From Anaeramoeba flamelloides (taxonomy: Eukaryota > Metamonada > Anaeramoebidae), in contig JANTQA010000029.1 in the NCBI GenBank assembly GCA_027625915.1, positions 3,968,001 through 4,032,000 of the forward strand: 64,000 bases of DNA, written 5' to 3'. The position numbers were made by a program, and so were the translations under genes. The stretch's first letter is position 1. The number at the start of each line of letters is the position of its first letter. The notes beneath the pieces are model-generated. The model was given only the letters and a program-made list of their open reading frames with translations, made no database searches and had not been told where the DNA came from. Shown here one piece after another: positions 34,901 to 48,200 of this stretch.

Positions 34901-37900
34901 GAGAGTGTTTTCCATTTCTATTCCAATTTTTGCTTCTTTTTGAAGACACAATATCTAGTTCATTTTTTTCTTATGTTTATTTTAAAAGTTCAATAGATTG
35001 TGACCGTTTATTATTTCTTTGATAATTTCTTCTTTCTCCTGAAGGCTTGAAAACCGTATAATTTTAATATGTGGCTTTATTCTTTTTCATTTTTCCAGCT
35101 GGGTTGAATTTTTATTTTTTTGTATGATCATGGCTGCACTTTGATTCTTCTTTTTTGGCCACTTTTTGTAGTTTTTTTTTTTTGTAGGGTCAGCTTTAAC
35201 TTTTGACACATTATAGATCGTCTTCTGGTTATTATGGAATAAATTTTTTTATTTTTAAAAAAATGATTTTATAACAAGAGGAATTTCCCAAATGAGAATT
35301 TAGCTTTAAAAAAAATTTAAATGATTCAGATTATCCCTCTAAATTTATAAAAAAACAAAGGTGTGGCATTCTTACTAACTAAAACTTTTTCATCTTCACA
35401 AAAGAATAGTTATTGAAATGAAAAAAATAACTTTTTTATTTTAGGAGCGCTTAGTCGGTGTCTCCTTGTTTTCCAATCACCAACGAAAAAGAAGAAGATT
35501 CTATGACTAATTTACCGATTACTTGATTTCAGAAACTGACTTTTTGAAAATTTTTAAAAAGTACAAAATATCAATAAAACCAAATATAAGGAAAATCTCA
35601 ACATTTAAACATTATTTCTCATTTATTAATAAATACCTAAGAATCCTCTTGTACTTTCCTGATCAAATTCCGATTTTGGAAACCAATTTTAAAAAAATTC
35701 ATTTTTTAAACAGACTATAAAATTCATACAAAGTTGCAGATTGATTAACTAAGATCTAAAATAACAACGATTTACACTATACACAATATAATACTTTTTT
35801 TCCACTTCAAGTACTGTAATCCTTAAGGGTGATGTAATGTGGTAAAATAAAAAATTACAACATAAAACATTTTATTAAATGATTAGAAATCCAATTTCAT
35901 TGACCTCATGTTAATTCAGGCTAGCACCATTCTCATACATTTTGTTAAAACTAAAAATATGATAATAATTAACTAAAGAAAATCTTATTTTATATTAAAA
36001 TTGATTTTTAAATTAAAAAAAAAAAAACAACAAATAAAATTTTTTCTTTTTGACAGTTTGAAATTATTTTTATTAATTAAATATTGTGAAATCTATGATC
36101 CCACACTTAAATCCCCTTTTAGAAATTGCGTCTAAGTGCACCGAGAGTGTAATGTACACTTCTTCAATGATAATAAAAAAAAATAGGAGAATGCAATAAA
36201 AAAAAAATTAGTAGGATATTTATTGATAATAATATCTAATATTCTTCATTTCATTATGGTACAACAACTATAACACATTCAATTAAATAAGTAATTTTTT
36301 TTTAAAAAAACATGTTGGATTTTCTAATATAGTATTTATGAAAAAAAAAAAAAAAATGTGAAGTAAAAAGATTCAAAAGCATTTTAAAAACTTTAGTATA
36401 CTAATTTTTAGCACTATATTGAAATTTTTTTTTTCACACCTTTTTATAGATATTTACATTTATTTCATATCTATTTATACAATTAAGGCTATTATTAAAC
36501 GTTTTCAAAAAAAATATTTGAATTAACCAAAGGAAAAGCACTTTCCACAATTAACTTAAAATGTTAATTTATTAAATTTCCTTATTAAAGTGGTTTTAAA
36601 AAAGTGATAAAAAATTTTTTTTATAAATATTATCCAAAAATAGTTTTGTTGTAGTTTATCATCAAATTTATTGAAACCTTCGAAAACATTTTTGTTACAC
36701 TTTTTTAAAAGGACTAATAATACTTAAAATTTCATGGAATTTATTTTTTCAATTCTCGATAATTGAAAAATTAATTTTATTTCAATTTTTCAATAATCAT
36801 ACTAATTATCAATTTCATAAAAAAATACTAATAAATTATATATATATATATATCTATATCTATATTATTAAACATTTAAAAACAAAATAATAAAAAAATT
36901 CTATAGTATCCCCTAATTGAATTATTTTCAAGATTTAATGGAAGAGATATATTAAGAATATTTGCAGCATTAATTTTAGAGCGAAGGATTATATTTATTT
37001 CCTCCAATTTGACAATATTAACATCTTCCATTTATAGTAGTTTGTCGTTAATCCAGCCATTTAAATGGAGTGTAGTTTTAATACCAATCGTACCAAAGCA
37101 ATTAACTGATGCTTGCTATGCCCCGATTCCGTATGTTTTAGGGATTCACAAAATGTTTGAAGAAAGCATTAAAGAGTATGATCTTGAAGAAATCACGATT
37201 ATTGATTTGGATAAAAAGGAAATAGAATCTGATCCTGTTGATTTAGTTTTGCTCCCATCACTACAAGCAACAAAGTTAATGAAAAATTTAAATAAACATT
37301 TAAATGAATGGAATGAAACAAAACAATTCCCAAGAGAAAAAATTGTAAGTGAATTTAAAAATTCTATAAAAGATATTTTTAAAGGTATTGAAAATAATTT
37401 TGTTCCAAATACTGAAAACAAAGAAGAATTGGAATTTAATTATGAAACTTTCCATTCAAAAAAATCACGAAGGGTTAAAAAATTTTTGTCTGCCTTTGAA
37501 CAAACACAAATGTTTGAAAATTATCTACAAGAAATTAAAGAAAAAGTGATAAAGGAATCGATTCAAAAAGAAACGGATCTTAGCCTCTCAGTTGAAAGTT
37601 TCAAATCACAGCAACAAAATCAAAAAAATTCCAAAATACAAACTATTCAAATGTCACCGAAAAAATTAATTTCCAAATTGTCTCAAAACAATATCAAATC
37701 AAAATTTAAGAATAAAAATAAAAATAAATCTGAAAAAGATAATAATACCAAAAATAAAAACAACAACAACACGAAAGATAATAATAATAATAATATCAAA
37801 AACGACAATAGCAACAACAAATTCAATAATTATTTCAAAAATTTTATGAGTAATAATAAAAAAAAAGATTCAATTATATATCCAAGTATGAAACATATGA

Positions 37901-40116
37901 TTGATGAAATATCACAAATAATGCACAAAAGTCAAAATTTAACAAAACGAAATTCTAGAAAGAACCTTGATTTGGAAGATTTAAATAAAGATTTGGAAAT
38001 TATTAATCTAGAAAATGAGAATGAAAATGAGAATGAAAATAATCCAGATCGTGAAATGTTGAATGTCATTTCAGATATGGTATCAAAGCAAAATCCAAAA
38101 AGGTTGTCCGACAAGTTCTTTTTTTCTCCAAATAATGTTAATTCCTCGGAATCAAATCATAAATTTTTTGGGATAAGAGGAAGAGCTAGAATAGAAATGA
38201 TGAAGAATTTAAATATTTTAAAAAAATTTCAACAAAAAGAAAAAAGAAAAAAGAAAAAAAAGGAGCAATATGTACAAATTAGGGGAAAAAACACACCGAG
38301 AAAATCACGAAAGAAATATAAATTGAGAAGAAGGTCTCTTTCATTAAAATTGGTTAAAACTCAAAGTAAATTAGACAATAATAACCCAAATGAAAAAATA
38401 ATCAATATTAATGCAACAAATTCGTTTTATAAATTTAATTCAAAAGAAAATCATCATAGTAATAAGATTGCTACGATAAATAAAAGCCCAAAATATAGCT
38501 CATCCAAAAATTTGACTCGACCGAATCCTTTAATCCAAGGAAGGAAATTTGGACAGCCAATTCGAAAGAAGAATCATCAGGAATCAAATTTTTCCCCAAT
38601 TTCCAATACAAAAATCAATTTAGATACAGAAAACGAAAATAGAAATCATCAAAGTAGTTTAAATTCACAAATAAAAGATCGGAAGAGAAGTAATATTTAT
38701 TCCAAAGATTCTCTTTCAATAACCTCCATAAACACAGATACAAATAATAATTTACAAACACACTATAATAGTAAAACACCACCAATCCCACCAAGAAATG
38801 TACATAGAACTAAACAAAAAAGTTTCTTTAAAATGAATCCTAATAAACTTTTTACTATTAATCATAAGAAAAAAAAAAATCAACAAAATCATAATACTAA
38901 AACTAAAGGAAAAAAATTATTTAGAAGTCAAACAAAGGTTATTCCTAATTATAAGAATAATAAGTATCAAAATTATAATTTGTATCAAGATAATAACGAT
39001 GATCATTTTAATAGGGGCAAAAAAATAAATAAAAAACCAAATTCGATTGATGAAACAAATAATTCAACTATTCATCAACAAAATCAAAATAATCAAAATC
39101 AAAATTATATTAATAAAAGACCTCCAAACTTTCCACAAAATGATCACAAAAATTCAAATTCAAATTCAAATTCAGATCTGACTTGGAAGAAAAAGCAAAA
39201 TAACAATTTCCAAAATAGTAATAATAATAAAGAGTTTAATATGAATTCTCAAAATTTAAAAACAAATAATTATCCAAATTTAAATGAAAATAAAAATAAA
39301 ATTTCTTTTTATCAAAGATTAAATAACAATAATCAAGAAAAAAAACAAAATTTTTTTCCAACCCCCCAAATGTCAAATGGAAGACTAAGCCCACCAATAC
39401 CCCCTCGGAAAAATCCAAATAAAAATACTAATACTAATACTTTGAACACTCATAATTACAATAGTAATAGAATTAAAAAAATAAATAAAAAGGCAAATTC
39501 GATTGATGAAACAAATAATTCAAATATACACCAACAAAATGAAAATAATCAAAATCAAATTTATAAAAATAAAAGACTTCCAAACTTTCCAAAAAATTCA
39601 AATTCAAATTCAAATTCAAATTCAAATGTGACTTGGAAGAAAAAGCAAAATAACAATTTCCAAAATAATAATAAAGAAATTAATACAAATTCAGTAACTC
39701 TAAAGACAAATACAAACAGCGATTTTCAAGATCTCAAAAAAGATTTGAATTCATATTCCAGAAAAACAAATAAAAAGAGGTCCAAGAAATTGTATCGAAC
39801 AAATACCATTTCTACAAGAAGGGGAATGTACCATAATCCAAAAAAAATTAATATCAATATCAAAAATAGTAATTTTGGAAATAATACAAAGCCGAAGAAA
39901 AAGAAGAAAACTATAAGGCCTCTTCCAAAAACACCAAATTCACGTTTTAATAATCAAGGTAATAAACCAACAGAGAAAAGGGTACACCAGTTCGCCAATA
40001 AAAAAACACTCTCAGTTTCATATAGCACTAACTCCATTTTTTCACCTAACCACACAACAACACCGAAATTTGCCACTTTAAAGACAAAGCCTAATTTTCG
40101 AACAAAAAAAAATTAA
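31965..40116 (+). CDS. DENN-domain protein with SH3-ligand-rich disordered tail, five exons
   Basis: Exons: 31965-32188, 32264-32352 (least certain), 32463-32550, 32675-32882 and 36907-40116, all in phase, giving about 1272 residues. The uDENN part holds FERFYILKYN (early in exon 1) and SDGERMFVFCLRNYQ. It continues with GYFNLFKEILKQIEKI and ends VPLCD at the fourth donor. The cDENN part resumes at once in exon 5 with YPLIELFSRF, LERRIIFISSN, SLIQPFKWSVVLIPIVP and APIPYVLGIHKMF, the classic family signature. DENN proteins act as GDP-GTP exchange factors for Rab GTPases on membranes; the Rab is unknown. The C-terminal ~850 residues are Asn/Lys-rich and hold class II SH3 ligands (PPIPPR near residues 828 and 1032, RPLPKTP near 1207), recalling connecdenn tails. 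A segment of about 70 residues (SIDETNN..TWKKKQNNNFQN) is repeated (39010-39240 and 39470-39680). Intron 4 is 4024 bases against 75-125 for the others. Confidence 0.85.
32883..36906 (+). other. giant intron 4 of the DENN gene
   Basis: It begins GTAAGC after the uDENN half and ends TATAG before the cDENN half, with reading phase kept. It holds no recognised intact transposon, an Arg/Lys/Asn-coding-flavoured minus-strand patch (34660-35240), a G/C-richer patch at 35445-35510 and a short TA run near 36838-36852. Confidence 0.7.
34660..35240 (-). pseudogene. decayed Lys/Asn-rich coding remnant inside the DENN intron
   Basis: Read on the minus strand, short stretches in changing frames have protein-like composition: KADPTKKK and KKWPKKKNQSAAMI, then IIRFSSLQEKEEIIKEII, then repeated SPNYW/PPNYC and KSPK words. 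The repeated phrase gggagacttgttgatttt/gggagacttgttaattct (about 34707-34742) reflects an internal tandem repeat. No continuous gene is present and the parent family is unknown. Confidence 0.3.
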
Positions 40117-43100
40117 GATCCATGATAAATGTAATTGATTTTATATTAATAAAAATATTATTTATTTATTTATAAAGGTGATGCTTTGTTAGAAAAAGTT
40201 ATTTCTTGGATAAAAAAAATTGAAAAATATTAAATACATTTTATAATAATTGAAATATCAAAAGTATATATGCGTAACTGTACGTATGTATGTTTGTACG
40301 CTGATGAGTCGCCATCTTTTGGATATTTCCATTCCTACATTAACTCTAGATTCTTTTTTAAAAGAAATTTTAATTTTATAACTTCTTTTTTTTTGGAGTC
40401 TGTTTAGATTAATATCATAAATACTTTATTTGTAATTAGAAAATTTAAACTTTTAATTAAATAATAAATTATTTTCTTTTTTTTTTTTAAAAAATGTATA
40501 AAAATTCCATTTTTTGAATCTATTTTTTAAAAGGTTATTTTAATAATATTTTTATACAATTTATCATAATTGATCAAATTCATTGAATAAATAAATATTC
40601 GAAAAATAAACTTTCCAAAAATAAGACAAAAGAAATATTTAACGAAATACCATATTTTATCGAGTATTCAGAGAGGAAAAAAGAAAAAATCTATTATTAT
40701 TATTATTATAATTATTATTTAAGTGGGATGTTGCTAATTCTTCTTATTTACCATTAGGTTTTTTTCAATTTAAAAGAATTGAGTAAAATTAATATTTTTT
40801 CTCTATTTTTTTGAATTCTGGAAAACCGCCATTAGCTTTTCTTGAGTTTTCTGTTTATTTGTGAAGTGTTAGTTTTTTTTTATTTTTAGAAATTCAAAGA
40901 AAATTTCAATAAATTTTGGGTTTATTTCTAAAATTAAAAAAAAAACTACGCACTCTACTACACTTGAGGAAACTTCACCGAATTCTTAAAAGTTATTTAG
41001 AAACTGTTTGAACAACTCAAAATTTCATTTATGATCGATTAGATACAATAAACACCATGAATCTTTTTTTTCTAATAATATTAAAAATATCAATATTTTT
41101 GAAGGTATTTAGAACTATTAATTATTTTTTATTTTTTATAACCAGATTTTTAGGATTATTTTCATAGATAGTTCACCCCTCCCCCAAAAAAAAAAAAAAA
41201 AAAAAACAAAGAAAATGATCCAAATTTTCAATAATTTCAAAGGTTGAAATATTGTTTACATAATTTAAAAAAAAATTTCATTTATCGATGTATATAACAT
41301 AAAACATCTATATAGATAATTTGTAGTATTTCAGAGTTTTAAAATTGAATTAGAACCCTTCAATTTTAAATTTCTTTTGTATGTTGATATATATGGTATT
41401 ATTGATTTTTTTTATTTGTGGATAGTTTTTTTTTTTTTTTTGGAGGGGTGCTGTAGAGTTCCTAGTTTTTTTTTAGTTTTAGAAATTCTGGTTAATTTCT
41501 AAAATGACAAAAAACCTAACAGCACTATTTTCAAAATTTTTAAATTATAAGAAATCCAAATTTAATTAAGGTTATTCTAACTGTGGCATATAACTTCAGT
41601 TTTTTTTTTTAATTATACTTGGCAAATTTGGATTTATTAATAAAATTTTTCTTGTATTTTTAATATTTATACATACCCCTATTGAATTAATTTTTCTGTA
41701 TCAGATAAATTCTTTTTTATTTGTCGAGTTGTTAACTATATGAAGTGGCTTTTTGTTAAAAAATTAATTTTTAATCGATAAGATTTTTTTTTATTGTAAA
41801 ACATTTATTAATTTTTAAAAATTTGTAATAACCTTTTCAAGATTAAATTTTCAAAGGAGTTTAATTACTAAACTTAATATCAAGATTAAAAATTGATTTT
41901 TTCTATAATTTCAACACATTTTCAAAAATTTCAACTAATGTTGTTATTTCTTTCATATAATAAGTAATTTATGAAAAACAAGATTTCTAAATTTGAACAT
42001 TCAATAATGTAGATAGTAAAATTTATTAAATCGATCAGATTTAATTCCACATGGAAACACTACCCCAACTAAAATGATATTTTCTATTAATTGGACTTCT
42101 AGATAAAATTCATTCTAGAGTTGTTTTTTTATCAAAATAATTTTAGTGAGAAAAATAAGAAATATTTTTTGAATTAAATTAGGGTATTTGAGGAAAAAGC
42201 ATAACAAGAAAAAGAATTCAATTGATTTAAATTCCTAATCAATTTTATATACCAAATTTAATCAATTCAGGATCAAAATAGTTATAATTTAAATAGAATA
42301 TTAGTTTTTATTTTTTACACGTTATAAAACTTTCTAATTGGTTGGTTACTCAAAAATATAATAATTTATGTTAGATGGTGTGTTTTTATAATCAGTTAAT
42401 AATTCAAATAAAATCATTTGTATTTTTTTAATCTTATTTTTTTTAGTTTTATTTCCTTTGATTATAGCTGAATTATCTTATTATCAGGAAAAAGAGTTGT
42501 AAATAAAAAAATATCAAATTATTACTTGTTAATACCGAGATACTTGTATACTTTTATTTCTAAAACTTGAAAGTAATTAAGAAAAAGCAAAAGAAAAATC
42601 AAAAAAAAGATTTAAAAAAAAAATTAAAGTTAATCAAAAAGAAAAAAATATCTTTAGATCTAAAAAAAAAAAAAAAAACAGACAATAATTTTTTAAGTGA
42701 AAATCCATTAAAAAAATTAAAGGATGATTTTTTATTAGACAAAAAATTTAAAATTCTTTTAATTTTTAATTTATAAATACAATTATTCTCATTTTATATT
42801 AAATTTGAAAAAAGTAAAAAAAAGAAAATGAAAAAACAAAGATAATTCCAATTAAGTAAAAATAAAACATATTATAAGTTTAAGAAACTGGAAATCAGAA
42901 AATTGTTTTTGTTTTGAAAGGTTTTATCTTAAAATGTAATCAATTTACTTTTATAGCATAATAAAAGTATCAAAAAAATAAAGAAACTCAATTTTAAACT
43001 TTCCACCTTTATTGAATAATTAAATAAATTTCTTTAAAAAGATAACAATAATATTTCATTCTACTTTTAATTTGCCATTAAAGTAGTTTTTATTCGATAT

Positions 43101-45235
43101 AAACGTGTATATTTTTCTTTAATATTACTCAATGAAATGGCCCATATAATAAATATTTTTCTATTTTAATGAAATATTATTATAATCGGACAATTACTAA
43201 TGATCAAAATGAAAAATAAAAACAATCACCTTTAGATTTCAAACAATAAAATATATTTTCAATATAAATTGTATATAAATAACTTTACAAATAAAAGTTA
43301 TATTAACTATTTGAAATTGATTAATTATATTTCAATTGTTTTTCAAATTTTTTTAACAATATTAAGAGATTAAAGATAAAGTTAATTTTTAAATATTTTT
43401 TATATTTATATGAATTTATTTTCTAAAATGATTCTCCATAAAGATATTTTTAAAATAATAATCCTTGAAAAATGATAATTTCAAGAAAAAAACTATTTTT
43501 AAGTAAACTACCTTATTTTTTCTAAGTTATATTTTTTGTCAAAAGTGACCAAAAAAAAATTCCAAATATCATTTATTATTTATAATTAACCCTTGAAGAA
43601 TAATTTAGAAATAACTAGAATAAGATAAATCATAGAATAATTTGATTTAATCTAAAACAAACATATATAATCAATATATTTTTCTTAAAAATTCAAAAAC
43701 CAAAATCTCAAAAAAAAAAAAAAAAAAGTTCATTTTGATCTTTGATTGAATATCAAATAAAAATCCAATAAAAATTAATATAATGATGCTGCAAACTTAT
43801 TATCATCATTTCAATATAATTAGTTTCAAGGCTTTTTACTCAGTGGCTATAGACTTTAAGATAAAAAAAAATACAAATAAATGAATAACCACTTTAAAAT
43901 TGAGAATATTAAAAAAGTAAAAATGAGTAAAAATTCGGAAAAATGCGGAAATTACTATAATAATTTATAATTTCTTATATCAATTCAAACCCTTTAAATA
44001 CATACCAACCACCCATTAAAAATAACCATCTTGGCTAATAAAATTATAATATATAGATAATTGGAAATTTTTATTTTTTCCAAATATTATCATTTTTCTG
44101 GGATTATTATTATTTATTTTTGGATTATTATCATATTTTTAAAAAAATTTTTTTTTGAACACTTCTATTTCTATAATGTATTATTTGTATATTATTTCAA
44201 ATTATATATATTTATACTGAATATAAATATCTTTTTGATTGGAAAAACTAAAAAAAAAAAAAAATATAAAGAGAAAAAAATATTTTTTAAAATAATTAAT
44301 TTAGAATCGTTAATCGAAAATTATTATTGTAGAGTTCATATTATATATTTTTAATGAATTTTTTAAAAAATATAAATAGAATTGTTCTCATTTCTAATTT
44401 TAAAATTATTAATAGGTTGATTGGAATGATATTTCATAATTACAATGAAAATATATTATGAATTTAACCTTAAGATAATAAAATAAATCTAAACCCATTG
44501 GGCCTATATAAAGATAATCATTTAAAAAAATTTTTTGAGAGTAAAAAAATATAATAATTTTGAATCTCTCAGATAAAGCCCTAAATTTCATTAAAATATT
44601 TTAAGCAAGAATTTTGTTAAATTTTATTCTTTGAGTGTTTTTCTTGTATATTGGATTCAATATACCCACATTTGTCTATAAAAAATTGAATTCAAAATCA
44701 TTTTTTCTTGTTTTATCAAACTTTTTGAACTTTAATTTATCATATTTTTACTCAATTGAAACTATTTTTTACTTTTTTTCTTTCCCAATTTTTTCTTTTT
44801 CCTTTATTTTATCACAAAGCGAACCATAGTAATTCATCTTTAAATTATTCTTCACAAATAATCTCAGAAAGTTTTACAAAAAAAAAACCAATGTTATAAT
44901 GATCACAAGGAATTTCCACCAACAAATTATTTTCAATTTTTTTTAAATTAACCCTTGGAACAATCCTTAATAATGTTAAAAACAAAAAAACCAATATTTA
45001 TTTATTAATAAGAATACAAGATCTTTTTTTAATTTATTTATTTTTTTTGAATAATTCAATCGAAGTCTGTAATAAATGCATTTATAAATTGCTATTTTTT
45101 TTTTAACAAAAATAATGAAATTAACGATAAAATAGGAGTAAAATAATTAAAAAATTTTATCTAAATAGAAAAAAAAAATTTAAAGTTAGGGTGATGATTA
45201 AAAAAATAGTAAAAACAAAAATTGTTTTTTTTTTT
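40117..45235. other. gene-poor convergent spacer
   Basis: About 5.1 kb between the 3' ends of the DENN gene (plus) and the AP-4 mu gene (minus). It holds a family F copy (40800-41000), a related piece at 41440-41530, and two inverted G/C-tipped poly-A/T tracts (41170-41200 and 41425-41450). A Lys-only open frame at 42567-42776 and a Phe/Ile/Lys frame at 44061-44354 are translated low-complexity A/T sequence. Confidence 0.45.
40800..41000. repeat. foldback repeat family F, partial copy
   Basis: It contains ttgaattctggaaaaccgcc, ttcttgagttttctgtttat and ttgtgaagtgtt, shared with the copies at 46880, 52520, 53280 and 57940. Confidence 0.6.
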
Positions 45236-48200
45236 TTAAAAATGAACTATATAAGAATTGGATTTTGAAAAAATATTAAGATTTCTAATTATATTTGGGA
45301 ACCTTTTCATATTTGAAGAAGAGACACGAGAAATATCAAATCCAGATAAGGAAAATTTTGGTAAATGGTATGTTAAAGATAAGGGACCAAGTTGGCTTCT
45401 AACCTTTTTTAAATTTTCAATACCAGAACGAAGAATGATTCCCGCTTCAAGAGTTTCATCACGCCCACCATTTAACTTTTCAAAATTCCAAATAATTTTT
45501 CTTTGCTTTGAATTAAAAACAACTTTTTGTCCAACATTATCTGACAATGTTGAAGAAACGGATAAAGCGTCTTCGGGTGTTGGGATTTCAACTGTCACAG
45601 GGCCAAAAAATTTTTTTAAATAGGTACTTTTTAAAGTTACGACCAAATCAATCTTATTTTTAGTAAAAGTCGCAACGTTGATACTAAAAAGGAATGGTTT
45701 AATTATTTTTGATCCAGAGGTCCTGTAATTGATAAATGTATAATGCCCAAATGGCAGCCTTGGAATATAAATATATGGGGACGGCTTTTGCAAATTATTA
45801 GAATTGCATGGGATATTGATTAAGATGTCTTCAAGCATTGTATCTGTGTATTTATATTTATTTTGCACGTCTTTGCCAAGTAAAAAGGGTTTAAATTCAA
45901 TTGTTAGATCAGTTGATTCTTTCACTTGATTATCCATAGTAATTTTCCCCATAACTTCGTTTCGAATTATTTCGCCCTAAAGAATGCAGAGAAATTCCGA
46001 AATTTAGTTTATAAATGTTTAGAAGAAAATAAGAATTTTGAGTGGTTGATTGATTTTATTTTAAGAGAAGTAAATTTCCTAATTTTTCAGAAAAAAATAA
46101 AAAAATAAATAAAAATAATTTTTAAACTTCAAAAGGAAAAGAAAAATAGAGTATTTTTTTCATTCGAGATAAGAAGTTTTCAGGTTTTTAAGAGAGGATT
46201 TGGCGATATCTTTTTCATTCGCCTTAAAGTTTTAAAAACTAGCGAATAATCGTATAAAATCGCGATACAGCTATTTGAAAAAAGTGCTGACTTTTTTAAA
46301 ACTTTTTTAGATGGCAAGAATTAAAACTTTTTCAAAGTTAGCTATTTTAAAAAAGTGAAAAATTTTTAAAAGTATTTTTCTTCCCACTCCAACTTCTACC
46401 TGACATTCAAAGGTTTATTCCTCACTTTATTAAAACTTGATTTTATTGGAAAGTTTTAATTCTTGCAATCTAAAAAAGTTTTAAAAAAGTCAGCACTTTT
46501 TTCAAATAGCTGTGGTTCGAGATTTTGTAGGATTATCCAGATTTTGTGGTTTTTGATGATTATATGATTTTTCATGATGAAGCTGAATTTATTGCGATTT
46601 TATCATTTTTCTGGATAAAGGTTGGCTAATCGCGATTTTATATAATTATCATGAATTTATTGCTAATATTATAATAATCCATTTAATAATTAAAATCTCT
46701 AATACATTGAAATAATAACAGGTATTAAGATAAAACTCTATAACTGTGAATTAATAAAATATATCACCTGGATTAATATCTGAATTGTATTCTCTTCGAG
46801 TATTGAAACGCAATGCTACAAGAGAAAAAGAAACATTTAATTGTTCATATGTTGAAAAAATGTCAAAATACTGCAATTTACAATTTTTTTAAATCCTGGA
46901 AAACCTCGGTACTTTGTATACTATTTTCATGTTTTCTGTTTATTTGGAAAATAAATAGATTTTCGTTAGGTTTTTTTTTTGGTTTTCTGTTTATTTCGAA
47001 AATCAATAGATTATACTAATAAAACAGAAAACTCGAGAAAATCGCAGTTTGGTTTTTTTTAATTTTAGAAATTAAAATAAATTACTTGATATTTTCTTTT
47101 TATTTCTCAAATCATTGAAAAATACCATTATCTTTTCTTGAATTTTCTCTTGATTTGGAAAATCAATAGATTTTCGCTAGGTTTTTTTTACTTTATAAAT
47201 AAAATAGAAAACATCAAAAAAACCTAGAACACTTCACAAATAAAACAGAAAACCTCAAGAAAACTTCTGTTAACTTTTCCAGAATTGAAAAGAATAGAGT
47301 ATAATCAAAGATTTTACGCAATTCATTTGAATTCTGGAAAAGTTAGGCACTCCATTGCACCCCAATACACACGACATCATTTTCCGGCACTTCGCAGAAA
47401 TATTTCTCAATAATAAAAAAATCAAAATCATTAATTAACAACTCAAAAATATTGAAGTTATTTATCAAATTGAACAGTTTTAAAATTCAGTATATTTAGT
47501 AATATCTATTTAAGCAATTTGTAAGTAATCAATAAAAATTTAAATCAATTTTGCCCTTTATGTTTAAAATAAGAACCAAAAAAAAAAAAATATGAATCAT
47601 TTTTTCTGTAGTATGTCCTTTCTTTGAAAAGGATAGATTAATATTTCATAACAAAAAATTAAAAGATGAAAAATTTTAATGAATTAATTTTAAAACAAGA
47701 CAGTTTGAAATTATTTTCATTACAGCCGTTTCAACACAGGTGTGAATCGGCAACTTCTCATTCAACTTTTGGAAACCGTTGAAAACCATTTCAAATAATT
47801 TCAAATATTTTCAAATAATTTCAAATTATTTCAAATCATTTAAAATTATTTTAAGGAATTTTAAAAATATTTTAGTTGCAAATGATTGGATTTGAAGATC
47901 AATCACAACTCACTTCATTTTGTTTGAAATACTTAGAGAAATGAAACCTACAAATTGAAATCAATTTTTTCAAAAATTATAAATTGAAAAGTAATTTGTA
48001 ATGGGATTCAAGATTTGGTAATTCTTTTTATGCTCAAAAGAAGTGAGTTTTGATTAATCTTCAAATTCAAACATTAGCAACTAAAATATTTTTAAAATTA
48101 CTTAAAATAATTTTAAATGATTTGAAATAATTTGAAATTATTTGAAATTATTTGAAATTATTTGAAATGGTTTTCAACGGTTTCCAAAAGTTGAATGAGA

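Noticed and set aside
35445-35510. G/C-richer patch with a 20-codon open stretch in the DENN intron
   Set aside because: The frame ends at once and does not fit between the phase-matched DENN exons; kept only as a remark.
37932-38114. Minus-strand Ser/Phe-rich frame within the DENN gene
   Set aside because: Shadow of the repeated Asn-Glu codons on the coding strand.
40302-40309. CTGATGAG, the core word of a hammerhead ribozyme
   Set aside because: No CGAAA partner follows a short stem and no helix I/III pairing was found around it; a chance match.
42567-42776. Lys-rich 69-codon frame
   Set aside because: Translated poly-A-rich spacer with no ordered segment.
44061-44354. 97-codon Phe/Ile/Tyr-rich frame
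   Set aside because: Composition equals the AT-rich background; starts and ends in spacer with no splice or family support.
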